A DNA stretch of 7,757 bases from Candidatus Thiodiazotropha sp. (ex Gloverina cf. vestifex) (GTDB lineage Bacteria; Pseudomonadota; Gammaproteobacteria; Chromatiales; Chromatiaceae). Position numbers and translations under genes: made by a program. Location of the stretch: NCBI GenBank assembly GCA_025656435.1, contig JAHXHT010000107.1:1-7757 (forward strand), given 5' to 3'. The notes under the pieces are model-generated. The model was given only the letters and a program-made list of their open reading frames with translations, had not been told where the DNA came from and searched no databases. Positions 1 to 6,968 of the stretch are shown here, in pieces. Each line of letters begins with the position of its first letter. Within the stretch, counting starts at the first letter, position 1.

Positions 1-7
1 CGTTCCC

Positions 8-95
8 TAACGGTCACAATTACGGCCATACAACCGCGCCTACGCCTATCGGGGACTAATCGCCTCGGCTTTCAGCCTTCCATGGCGATCAACGA
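8..95 (+). repeat. Left arm of terminal inverted repeat (at least 88 bp)
   Basis: This stretch is the reverse complement of positions 7670-7757, with two differences by hand alignment (positions 12 and 92). It contains a nested hairpin: ATCGCC at 59-64 pairs with GGCGAT at 84-89, and inside it GGCT (67-70) pairs with AGCC (74-77) around a three-base loop. Similarity stops at about position 95, where the EAL gene fragment begins, so this is the inner edge of the repeated element. The outer edge is not visible: the right copy is cut by the end of the window, and positions 1-7 have no partner to compare. I do not recognise the family. It could be the end of an insertion sequence, a MITE-like element or another multicopy repeat; no transposase is visible. 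Confidence 0.93.
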
Positions 96-578
96 ATGAT
101 CGGAGACACTTCACACCAACTCAGCATTCCAACTGCATCTATCGAGCTCGAAGTGACAGAGGGTGTCCTGATGAGTGGTCATACCTATATTGGCGACACC
201 CTAAAATCACTCAATAAACTTGGAGTAGGTATTGCCATGGATGATTTTGGTACTGGTTATTCTTCACTCAGCTACCTGCGCAGCTACCCATTCGACACGT
301 TGAAGATTGATCGTAGTTTCGTGAATGATATTACGATTGACCCGGCGGACAGAGAACTTGTCAATGCAACCATTGCAATGGCTCATGGCCTGGGATTAAG
401 AGTTATCGCAGAGGGAGTAGAGACCGAGGAACAACTATTACATCTTGCCGAACACGGTTGTGAAATGGCTCAGGGATACCTTTTCAGCCAACCGGTATCC
501 GCCAAAAAGATAACCCGGATGCTTGAAAGGCAGAATCAATCGAAGACGGACAGTCTGAGTGGTGACCTTGCCCATTAG
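96..578 (+). pseudogene. EAL-domain (c-di-GMP phosphodiesterase) gene, C-terminal fragment
   Basis: The 160 residues match the second part of an EAL domain, which normally spans about 240 residues and hydrolyses cyclic di-GMP. Visible motifs in order are the ELEVTE strand (residues 17-22), the metal-binding DDFGTG loop (49-54), the LKID lysine segment (69-72), the EGVE motif (106-109) with its catalytic glutamate, and QGY (126-128) near the end. The first part of the domain is absent, including the E-x-L signature and the conserved arginine and asparagine, as are any sensor or GGDEF domains. The break coincides with the inner edge of the left repeat. The ATG at 96 has no Shine-Dalgarno sequence, and the frame stays open upstream only to a stop at 57-59 inside the repeat. 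I infer a disrupted, inactive remnant. The rest of the gene may lie beyond the element outside this window. Confidence 0.85.
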
Positions 579-601
579 AATCTATCGAAACTGAAACGGT
601 G

Positions 602-651
602 ATCGTAGCCCCTTCCCTTGCTTGGGCAGTGGCCAGCTAAGGCGCTACGAT
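602..651. other. Long stem-loop between the EAL fragment and ssb
   Basis: ATCGTAGC at 602-609 is perfectly complementary to GCTACGAT at 644-651. After one mismatch the stem continues with 611-614 against 639-642. The loop contains further short complementarities, including the palindrome TGGCCA at 630-635. It sits in the 114-bp spacer between two convergent genes, where terminators are expected, but neither side has a run of T on the relevant strand. It shares bases 644-647 with the 641-673 hairpin, so only one can form at a time. Role unknown: it could stabilise an mRNA 3' end, terminate transcription weakly, or be a remnant of a palindromic repeat. Confidence 0.6.
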
Positions 652-673
652 AGGGTTACCTATCTATAGCGCC
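641..673 (-). terminator. Imperfect hairpin downstream of ssb, possible terminator
   Basis: GGCGCTA at 641-647 pairs with TAGCGCC at 667-673, and after a small internal bulge GATAGG (649-654) pairs with CCTATC (659-664) around a GTTA loop, giving about 13 base pairs. It lies 20 bp beyond the ssb stop codon, a natural place for a transcript end. In the ssb direction the hairpin is followed by a short TT and then mixed sequence, so it is not a canonical intrinsic terminator. It is an alternative to the 602-651 stem-loop because both use the GCGCTA strand. Confidence 0.45.
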
Positions 674-692
674 TCGCTACCCCGACTACATC

Positions 693-1142
693 TCAGAAGG
701 GAATATCATCATCGAAATCGTTGTCCGGCATCGCGGCAGGTGCCGGTGATGACTGCGGCCTGGGTGCTGACTGGGATTGGGGTGCGTCAAAAGATGCGCT
801 GCCTCCGCGACTGTCCAGCATCTGCATCTCACTGCCCACGATCTCCGTGGTATAGCGGTCCTGGCCATCCTGCCCCTGCCACTTGCGGGTACGCAGACTG
901 CCCTCGACATAGACCTTGGAGCCTTTTTTCAAGTATTCCCCGGCAATCTCACCCAGACGATTGAAGAACACTACACGATGCCATTCGGTCCGCTCCTGCT
1001 GTTCACCAGTATTCTTGTCTTTCCAGCTCTCTGATGTCGCCAGTGTCACGTTAGTGACAGCGCCACCGCTTGGCATGTAGCGGGTCTCCGGGTCTTTTCC
1101 CAGGTTGCCGATCAGAATTACTTTATTGATTCCTCGAGCCAT
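693..1142 (-). CDS. ssb: Single-stranded DNA-binding protein SSB
   Basis: SSB coats single-stranded DNA as a homotetramer during replication, recombination and repair, and recruits partner proteins through its C-terminal tip. The 149-residue product has the usual length. The N-terminal OB fold (about residues 4-105) keeps tryptophans at 40, 54 and 88 and phenylalanine at 60, the positions used for DNA stacking in the E. coli protein. A short linker rich in Ser, Pro, Gln and Ala (about 110-138) leads to the acidic partner-binding tip DFDDDIPF. The ATG is preceded by a good ribosome binding site (GGAGAG, complement of 1150-1155, seven bases away). It lies 67 bp downstream of the MFS gene on the same strand and may be co-transcribed with it. 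The gene looks intact. Confidence 0.98.
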   Translation of the reverse strand: MARGINKVILIGNLGKDPETRYMPSGGAVTNVTLATSESWKDKNTGEQQERTEWHRVVFFNRLGEIAGEYLKKGSKVYVEGSLRTRKWQGQDGQDRYTTEIVGSEMQMLDSRGGSASFDAPQSQSAPRPQSSPAPAAMPDNDFDDDIPF

Positions 1143-1167
1143 GTATCTTCTCTCCAGTGCTGTTGCC

Positions 1168-1184
1168 GCCCCCTCCGATGGGGC
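1168..1184 (-). other. Small GC hairpin in the MFS-ssb spacer
   Basis: GCCCC at 1168-1172 is complementary to GGGGC at 1180-1184, with a seven-base loop. It lies in the leader upstream of ssb, after the MFS stop codon. No T-run follows it in the direction of transcription, so it is not a standard terminator. It could be a minor mRNA stability or processing element, or chance in GC-rich sequence. Confidence 0.3.
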
Positions 1185-1209
1185 CTTGATTCAAAATCTG
1201 GGTGCAAGT

Positions 1210-2592
1210 CTACCCCTGCACGGCATATCCATCTAGGACTTCTTGGTCTACCAGTTGCAGGTCGACTTTTAGATATGCCACCTGATCCTCCGGGATAATG
1301 ACAGCATCAGCCACGCCCTCGATGGTTTTCAGTTGATCTTCCAGCTTGCTTATCTCGGCCTCATCGAGGCCGCCCACAGGCAACAGATAGTTGCTTAAAT
1401 AGCTGGGATCAGACATGCCCCTTGATACCAGGAACCAGACCCCAGCCATCCCGGCACAAAGCAGGAAAGTCCCTTCCATGCCATAGCGGGTGTGAAACCA
1501 ACCCCCCAGGGCGCCACCGAGAAAGGCGCCGATAAACTGGGAGCTGGAGTAGACACCCATGGCCGTCCCTTTGCGCTCCCCCGGTGCTATCTTGGCCACC
1601 AATGAAGGCAGGGTTGCCTCCAACAGATTGAAAGCAGTGAAAAAGATGAACAGTCCCAGCACCATTCCAGTCATCGTGCCATGGAAGCCAAACAGCAACA
1701 GTGATGCCCCTGCCAATGCGGCCACAGCTCCAACGAAGACAGGCCGCATCTTGCGGCGACTCTCGGCCATGATCACGAAGGGCACCATAACAATCATCGA
1801 GAGCAGCATTACCGGCAGGTAGACCATCCAATGATGCCCAGCCTCCAACCCTAGATCCCGCAATGCCAGCGGATAGGCAAGAAACATGGCGGTGAGGGAC
1901 ATATGGAGGGTCAGGATGCCGAAATCCAACCGCAGCAACTCCGGTTCCTTCAGCACTTTGCCGAACTGTCCGGGTACCACCTCTGCATCCCGGTGCAGAT
2001 GACTCTCCTTGGGTGTCGGCACGACAAAGATGACAATAACGATACCCGCCAAAGCCAGTATCGCGGTTAGCCAGAAGATACCGGGCACCCCGATCCAACT
2101 GTTGAGAATCGGTCCCATCACCAGCGCCACCGCAAAGGCGACACCGATACTGATGCCGATGATCGCCATCATCCGTAGACGTCGCTGCTCCCGGCTGAGA
2201 TCTGCCGCCAGCGCCATAATGACCGCAGCAATAGCGCCACTCCCCTGTAGTGCACGTCCAAAGATGATGCCGTAAATGGTCTCCGCATTGGCTGCCACGA
2301 CACTGCCTAAGGCAAAGATCAGAAGACCGCCAATCAATACAGGCTTGCGTCCGATACGGTCCGACAACATACCGAAAGGGATCTGTAACAGCGCCTGAGT
2401 CAGACCATAGACACCGATGGCGAGCCCCACCAGCAAGGGGGTAACCTCAGGTAACCCCTCTGCGTAGAGAGCGAAGACCGGCAGGATCAAAAACAACCCC
2501 AGCATACGCAGGGAAAAAATACCGGAGAGGGAATAGGCCGCACGCCGCTCGATCGCATTCAATCCGGTGCTTCCACCCTTAGCCTTTGCCAT
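1210..2592 (-). CDS. YajR-like major facilitator superfamily transporter
   Basis: This 460-residue integral inner-membrane protein has the length and hydrophobic pattern of a 12-helix MFS transporter. The loop between helices 2 and 3 carries the MFS motif A, DRIGRK, at residues 78-83. After the last helix there is a soluble C-terminal extension (about 397-460) with alternating strand and helix character, resembling the YAM domain of E. coli YajR (454 residues), a proton-driven exporter whose substrate is not firmly established. Substrate here is unknown; efflux is the best guess for this family. The gene is divergent from uvrA (79-bp spacer) and upstream of ssb on the same strand. P. aeruginosa has an MFS gene in the same position, PA4233 between ssb and uvrA. 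The ATG start at 2592 has only a weak purine-rich site upstream. No damage to the frame is seen. Confidence 0.93.
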   Translation of the reverse strand: MAKAKGGSTGLNAIERRAAYSLSGIFSLRMLGLFLILPVFALYAEGLPEVTPLLVGLAIGVYGLTQALLQIPFGMLSDRIGRKPVLIGGLLIFALGSVVAANAETIYGIIFGRALQGSGAIAAVIMALAADLSREQRRLRMMAIIGISIGVAFAVALVMGPILNSWIGVPGIFWLTAILALAGIVIVIFVVPTPKESHLHRDAEVVPGQFGKVLKEPELLRLDFGILTLHMSLTAMFLAYPLALRDLGLEAGHHWMVYLPVMLLSMIVMVPFVIMAESRRKMRPVFVGAVAALAGASLLLFGFHGTMTGMVLGLFIFFTAFNLLEATLPSLVAKIAPGERKGTAMGVYSSSQFIGAFLGGALGGWFHTRYGMEGTFLLCAGMAGVWFLVSRGMSDPSYLSNYLLPVGGLDEAEISKLEDQLKTIEGVADAVIIPEDQVAYLKVDLQLVDQEVLDGYAVQG

Positions 2593-2604
2593 TACTCATT
2601 CACT

Positions 2605-2634
2605 TTGTCAGTCAATTAAAAGAGCGCGTATAGT
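2605..2634 (+). promoter_or_regulatory. Sigma-70 promoter for uvrA
   Basis: TTGTCA at 2605-2610 and TATAGT at 2629-2634 each match five of six bases of the -35 and -10 consensus, with an 18-bp spacer. Transcription would begin near 2641, giving a leader of about 30 bases before the uvrA ATG at 2672. No CTGT-N8-ACAG LexA box overlaps it, so SOS control of the E. coli type is not evident. A separate promoter for the divergent MFS gene could not be identified with confidence. Confidence 0.65.
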
Positions 2635-2671
2635 AGCAGGCTGGCTTAATTCGATGCAGTAGCAGACAACC

Positions 2672-5491
2672 ATGGAATCCATCAGCATTCGCGGGGCGCG
2701 CACCCACAATCTTCAAAACGTCGATCTGGAGTTGCCAAGGGACAAACTGATTGTCTTTACCGGCCTGTCAGGCTCGGGTAAATCATCATTGGCCTTCGAT
2801 ACCCTCTATGCTGAGGGCCAGCGCCGCTATGTGGAATCACTTTCTGCCTACGCCCGCCAGTTCCTCTCGCTGATGGAGAAGCCGGACGTGGACCATATTG
2901 AAGGCCTCTCGCCAGCCATCTCTATCGAACAGAAGACCACTTCACACAATCCCCGTTCCACCGTCGGCACCATCACCGAGATCTACGACTATCTGCGTCT
3001 GCTGTTCGCCCGCGTCGGCACGCCGCTTTGTCCCGAGCATGGCGCCGCGCTCGAGGCACAAAGCATCAGCCAAATGGTTGACCAGGTGCTGGCCCTGCCG
3101 GAGGGGGAGCGCTTGATGCTGCTGGCGCCTGTGATTAAAGAACGCAAGGGCGAACACCACAAGCTATTGCAGGAACTGCACACCCAGGGCTTCATCCGCG
3201 CCCGTATCGACGGCGAAATCTTCGAGCTGGATGACGCCCCTACCCTGGAACTGCACAAAAAACACAATATCGACGTCGTGGTCGACCGCTTTAAGGTACG
3301 CGAAGATCTGGCCACCCGATTAGCCGAATCCTTCGAGACGGCACTACATCTGGCAGATGGCCTGGTACGGGTCGCCTGGATGGACGGCAGTCAGCCCGAG
3401 CTGGTCTTCTCCTCCCGCTTTGCCTGTCCTCACTGCGGCTACAGTCTCTCCGAGTTGGAACCGAGACTTTTCTCTTTCAATAATCCGGTAGGCGCCTGCC
3501 CGACCTGTGACGGGCTGGGTGTTGAGCAGTTCTTTGACGCTGAGAAGGTAGTGGCCCATCCAGAACTCTCCCTGGCGGGCGGCGCCGTGCGCGGCTGGGA
3601 TAGGCGTAACGCCTACTATTTTCAGATGATCGGCTCGCTGGGACGTCATTTCAATTTCGACCCCGAGACACCCTGGGAATCCCTCACCACCAAGGTCCGC
3701 AAGACCATTCTTCAGGGCAGCAGCAGCGAGTCTATTGAATTCAGCTACTACAACGAACGTGGCCGCTCGGTAAAAAAGAGTCATCCCTTCGAGGGGATCA
3801 TCCCCAACATGCGGAGACGTTACAGGGAGACAGAATCCAATGCGGTGCGGGAAGAGCTGTCCCGCTACATCTCCAGCCAATCCTGCCCCGACTGCAACGG
3901 CACCCGGCTCAATCTGGCTGCCCGGCACGTTTTTATCCAGGATAGCACCCTGCCGGAAATCAGCCGCATGCCTATCGGTAATGCCAAAGATTTCTTCTCG
4001 AAACTGAAGCTGCCGGGTAAGCGAGGCAAGATTGCCGATAAGATCCTCAAAGAGATCGACCAACGACTGCACTTTCTGGTCAATGTGGGGCTTGATTATT
4101 TAACCCTCGACCGCAGTGCAGAAACACTCTCCGGTGGCGAAGCCCAACGCATCAGACTGGCCAGCCAGATCGGTGCAGGTCTGGTGGGTGTGATGTATGT
4201 GCTGGATGAACCCTCCATCGGCCTGCACCAGCGGGACAACGAGCGCCTGCTTGAAACCCTGATCTACCTGCGCGACCTGGGCAATACGGTCATCGTGGTG
4301 GAACATGATGAGGAGGCAATCCGCAGCGCCGACCATGTGGTTGACATCGGCCCCGGTGCCGGCGTGCATGGCGGGCATATCATTGCCCAAGGCACAGCCA
4401 CACAAATCGCTAAAACCAAAGGTTCGCTTACCGGTGAGTATCTGAGTGGGAAGCGCAACATCGAAATCCCCGAACGCACAACGGAAATTGATCCAACCCG
4501 CCACCTGGAACTGCTGGGTGCCAGCGGCAACAATCTCAAATCGGTTGATCTGGCCATCCCGGTGGGTAGCTTTTGCGCCATCACCGGCGTCTCGGGTTCT
4601 GGCAAATCGACTCTGATTAACGACACCCTCTACCCGATCTGCGCTGCAGCCCTCAACAAGGCCAACACGTCACCCTCACCCCATGAGGAGATCCGTGGTC
4701 TTGATTTCTACGACAAGGTGGTGGACATCGACCAGAGCCCCATCGGCCGCACTCCCCGTTCCAACCCGGCCACCTATACGGGTCTTTTTACACCGATTCG
4801 GGAACTGTTCTCCGGTACCCACGAGGCCCGCTCGCGGGGCTACTCTCCCGGACGCTTCAGCTTCAACGTCAAGGGTGGCCGCTGTGAGTCCTGCCGTGGT
4901 GATGGTGTGATCAAAGTGGAGATGCACTTTCTGCCCGACATCTATGTCCAGTGTGACGTCTGCAAAGGCAAGCGCTATAACCGGGAGACCCTGGAGATCC
5001 GCTACAAGGGTAAAACCATCGATGAAGTGCTGGCGATGACAGTGGAAGAGGCCCTGGCATTCTTCGATGCCGTCCCTGCGATCCGGCGCAAACTGCAGAC
5101 CCTGATGGATGTGGGGCTTTCCTACATCTCCCTGGGGCAGAATGCTACAACCCTTTCAGGCGGCGAGGCCCAACGGGTCAAGCTATCCAGGGAGCTCTCC
5201 AAACGGGATACCGGCAACACCCTCTACATTCTTGACGAACCCACCACCGGCCTCCACTTCCACGATGTTAACCATTTACTGGAGGTGCTGCATCGTCTGC
5301 GTAACCACGGCAATACCGTAGTGGTGATCGAACACAATCTGGATGTCATCAAGACCGCTGACTGGATCATCGATCTGGGGCCCGAAGGCGGTAACAAGGG
5401 GGGAGAGATCATCGCGCAAGGCACGCCTCAACAACTGACCAAAGCAAAAGCCTCTCACACCGGCCGATTTCTCAAGAAAATGCTGAAGTAG
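2672..5491 (+). CDS. uvrA: UvrABC excinuclease subunit A
   Basis: UvrA is the DNA-damage sensor of nucleotide excision repair: a dimeric ABC-type ATPase that finds distorted DNA and loads UvrB. The 939-residue product has full family length. The first ATPase half has a Walker A (GLSGSGKS, lysine 37) and a signature LSGGEAQ beginning at residue 486. A zinc-binding cluster uses Cys 252, 255, 276 and 279. The second half has a Walker A with lysine 645, the conserved zinc finger with Cys 738, 741, 761 and 764, and a second LSGGEAQ signature. Walker B segments appear as LDEPS and LDEPT. The ATG at 2672 gives the usual N-terminus (MESISIRGARTHNL), although no strong ribosome binding site precedes it. 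It is transcribed away from the MFS-ssb pair. Every key residue checked is present, so it should be functional. Confidence 0.99.
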   Translation: MESISIRGARTHNLQNVDLELPRDKLIVFTGLSGSGKSSLAFDTLYAEGQRRYVESLSAYARQFLSLMEKPDVDHIEGLSPAISIEQKTTSHNPRSTVGTITEIYDYLRLLFARVGTPLCPEHGAALEAQSISQMVDQVLALPEGERLMLLAPVIKERKGEHHKLLQELHTQGFIRARIDGEIFELDDAPTLELHKKHNIDVVVDRFKVREDLATRLAESFETALHLADGLVRVAWMDGSQPELVFSSRFACPHCGYSLSELEPRLFSFNNPVGACPTCDGLGVEQFFDAEKVVAHPELSLAGGAVRGWDRRNAYYFQMIGSLGRHFNFDPETPWESLTTKVRKTILQGSSSESIEFSYYNERGRSVKKSHPFEGIIPNMRRRYRETESNAVREELSRYISSQSCPDCNGTRLNLAARHVFIQDSTLPEISRMPIGNAKDFFSKLKLPGKRGKIADKILKEIDQRLHFLVNVGLDYLTLDRSAETLSGGEAQRIRLASQIGAGLVGVMYVLDEPSIGLHQRDNERLLETLIYLRDLGNTVIVVEHDEEAIRSADHVVDIGPGAGVHGGHIIAQGTATQIAKTKGSLTGEYLSGKRNIEIPERTTEIDPTRHLELLGASGNNLKSVDLAIPVGSFCAITGVSGSGKSTLINDTLYPICAAALNKANTSPSPHEEIRGLDFYDKVVDIDQSPIGRTPRSNPATYTGLFTPIRELFSGTHEARSRGYSPGRFSFNVKGGRCESCRGDGVIKVEMHFLPDIYVQCDVCKGKRYNRETLEIRYKGKTIDEVLAMTVEEALAFFDAVPAIRRKLQTLMDVGLSYISLGQNATTLSGGEAQRVKLSRELSKRDTGNTLYILDEPTTGLHFHDVNHLLEVLHRLRNHGNTVVVIEHNLDVIKTADWIIDLGPEGGNKGGEIIAQGTPQQLTKAKASHTGRFLKKMLK

Positions 5492-5502
5492 GTACGTCTT
5501 TA

Positions 5503-5557
5503 TCCATCATGTGTAATGGATTGAGGGAAATCGCGACCACACCCCCACTTCCCTCAA
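5503..5557 (+). other. Tandem stem-loops after uvrA
   Basis: Two adjacent inverted repeats follow the uvrA stop codon. TCCAT (5503-5507) pairs with ATGGA (5516-5520) around an eight-base loop, and immediately after it TTGAGGGAA (5521-5529) pairs perfectly with TTCCCTCAA (5549-5557) around a 19-base loop. The second stem is followed on the plus strand by a run of A rather than T, so it is not a canonical intrinsic terminator in either direction. It could mark or protect the uvrA mRNA 3' end. Confidence 0.45.
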
Positions 5558-5621
5558 AAAAACCATAAGGCCACTGCAACAATCGACCGCCCAGCGTGTC
5601 ATATCCCTGCCATGGAATGAC

Positions 5622-5626
5622 AGGGA
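5622..5626 (+). promoter_or_regulatory. Ribosome binding site choosing the ATG at 5632
   Basis: AGGGA lies five bases upstream of the ATG at 5632. The two longer in-frame alternatives, GTG at 5596 and ATG at 5617, have no comparable purine-rich site, so 5632 is the preferred start. Confidence 0.55.
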
Positions 5627-5631
5627 CCGAC

Positions 5632-6249
5632 ATGGGCGATGCGATTCAAATCCCCCGCTTTACGCTGCCTCCCGGGGGGAGGTACGGGTTAGCGTTTCTC
5701 TTTTCCGTATGCCTCAATGCAGCGATTCTCTGGCTGGCGGCTCACTACTTGCTCAAGACCGACGACTATTCCGCACCCCCACAACCCAAAACCATTCATC
5801 TGCAGCTGTCACCTGCCAAAGAAAGGCGAACCGAACCCATTGTAGAACAGCGCCCACCCACACCAAGCGCTGTGGAGAGGCCCGAGACATCAAACAGAAA
5901 CCCTGAGCCACAACCTGATGAAGAACTGGCAACCGTCAGTGAGCCACCCTCTTCGGCCGAGCAACGGCCACCGGTAAACTCAGCACGGATTTTAGCGACC
6001 GCCAGAGACATGGCTCATAAAATAGCAGCAGAAGACAAGACTAAGTCCAAGCAAACCGCCCCATTGATGCCATCAGCCTTGGAGAGAGCACTGAACCCAA
6101 AAAGAGAACCGGCCAGTGTGGGGATGCTGGCGGATGGCACTATTCGTGTTGTAACTGAATTCGGCCTTGTCTACTGCATCAGACCCCAGGATGATTCGAG
6201 AATCCTCGGTCCAGAGGACAATCTCCCCATGTCGGTGACTTGCCGATAA
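5632..6249 (+). CDS. Membrane-anchored proline-rich protein, TonB-like architecture, function unknown
   Basis: I do not recognise a named family. From the preferred start the product has 205 residues. A short N-terminal segment with two arginines precedes one hydrophobic helix (about residues 18-41), which suggests an inner-membrane anchor with the rest in the periplasm. A region rich in Pro, Glu, Gln and Ser follows (about 49-120), then a charged stretch. A compact C-terminal part (about 162-205) is rich in predicted beta strand and has cysteines at 182 and 204 that could form a disulfide. This layout resembles TonB or TolA-type proteins, but no clear TonB C-terminal domain is seen and no ExbB or ExbD genes are adjacent. 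It lies 140 bp after uvrA and is convergent with tetR 45 bp away. An extended form starting at GTG 5596 (217 residues) is less likely. Confidence 0.8.
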   Translation: MGDAIQIPRFTLPPGGRYGLAFLFSVCLNAAILWLAAHYLLKTDDYSAPPQPKTIHLQLSPAKERRTEPIVEQRPPTPSAVERPETSNRNPEPQPDEELATVSEPPSSAEQRPPVNSARILATARDMAHKIAAEDKTKSKQTAPLMPSALERALNPKREPASVGMLADGTIRVVTEFGLVYCIRPQDDSRILGPEDNLPMSVTCR

Positions 6250-6294
6250 CTGCTTCGAATTGATTTTGTGTTGGTGGCACGACGGAAGGCGATT

Positions 6295-6912
6295 CTAGCT
6301 GTCCGGGTCATATAACAACTCAAGATAGTTGCGGCACTGGATCAACTGTTCCGAGGCCAGCTTGGGCTCTTTCATCACCTTGGAGAGAACGAAGGCACCT
6401 TCGAAGGTGGTCAACACATGATCGGCCACCTGGGTATGGGTGACAGGAATACGTGAAGTATAAAGCTGATTGACTGCCTCCAGCTTCTGGCTCAGTCGAT
6501 CGCGCCAGAAGTGCATCATCTGCTTGATCTGATCCATCACATCCTTGGAGATAGCACCGCTCTGATAGCAGTAGGCCGCATAGAGACAGCCGGGAAAGGG
6601 ATCTTCGAGCTGCTCTGTCATCTCAATAAAGAGACCAACAAAGATGAGAAGCTGCTGCAGCGGATCCCGCGCCAACTGTTCCGCCTTGGCCATGAAATCA
6701 TCGAGATGATGACGGTCCACGTCCGCGTAACGCTCGATAAGGGCGGCAGCCAGATCGTGTTTGGTCTTGAAGTGGCAGAAGAAGGTCTCTTTGGTCACTC
6801 CCGCCCCATCGATCACTTTTTCGACGGAAGTACCGGTGAGTCCCACATCCAACACCATCGCTTGGGCCACATCCATAATTTTGTTACGGGTAATCGTGCC
6901 GTCTCGGGGCAT
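6295..6912 (-). CDS. TetR/AcrR-family transcriptional regulator
   Basis: This is a small-molecule-responsive DNA-binding repressor by family. With the start at 6912 it has 205 residues, typical for TetR proteins. The N-terminal helix-turn-helix spans about residues 8-55, with the recognition helix in GVTKETFFCHFKTK (38-51), close to the family consensus. The C-terminal ligand and dimerisation domain includes a GCLYA segment seen in one TetR C-terminal subfamily; the ligand cannot be predicted. A TTG at 6945 would add 11 residues, but ATG 6912 has a GGAG ribosome site and begins where homologous TetR proteins usually begin. The gene is divergent from the methyltransferase gene across an AT-rich spacer, which makes that gene and tetR itself the likely targets. 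It is convergent with the proline-rich protein gene. No frame damage is seen. Confidence 0.95.
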   Translation of the reverse strand: MPRDGTITRNKIMDVAQAMVLDVGLTGTSVEKVIDGAGVTKETFFCHFKTKHDLAAALIERYADVDRHHLDDFMAKAEQLARDPLQQLLIFVGLFIEMTEQLEDPFPGCLYAAYCYQSGAISKDVMDQIKQMMHFWRDRLSQKLEAVNQLYTSRIPVTHTQVADHVLTTFEGAFVLSKVMKEPKLASEQLIQCRNYLELLYDPDS

Positions 6913-6916
6913 GGAA

Positions 6917-6922
6917 CTCTCC
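6917..6922 (-). promoter_or_regulatory. Ribosome binding site choosing the tetR ATG at 6912
   Basis: The complement reads GGAGAG, with its GGAG core six bases upstream of the ATG at 6910-6912. This supports the 205-residue form over the upstream TTG at 6945. Confidence 0.7.
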
Positions 6923-6959
6923 GTTGAAGAAGGGAATTTCGACAATCTACTGATTTAAT

Positions 6960-6968
6960 TTTATACCA
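6960..6968 (-). promoter_or_regulatory. Extended -10 promoter element for tetR
   Basis: The complementary strand reads TGGTATAAA, a TG-n extended -10 with a five-of-six match to TATAAT. No good -35 is present at normal spacing, as is common for extended -10 promoters. Transcription would start near 6953, giving a leader of about 40 bases before the ATG. The element touches the palindrome at 6967-6991. Confidence 0.45.

Noticed and set aside
8..95. Group II intron end or integron attC as identity of the repeat
   Set aside because: No domain V-like helix or GUGYG start is visible, and no attC core sites flank the hairpin.
1409..2098. 229-codon open frame overlapping the MFS gene on the same strand
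   Set aside because: The other frame carries clear transmembrane helices and MFS motif A; this one is an out-of-frame shadow.
2639..2658. Possible LexA box (CTGG ... GCAG) near uvrA
   Set aside because: Half-sites are imperfect and the spacing is wrong for CTGT-N8-ACAG.
3344..4072. 242-codon open frame on the minus strand inside uvrA
   Set aside because: It lies fully within the well-conserved uvrA coding sequence, resembles no family and is a shadow of the GC-rich codon use.
6511..6927. 138-codon plus-strand frame opposite tetR
   Set aside because: It is antisense to an obvious TetR gene, with no ribosome site or recognisable domain.
6913..6945. Upstream TTG start for tetR
   Set aside because: The ATG at 6912 has a better ribosome site and matches the usual TetR N-terminus.
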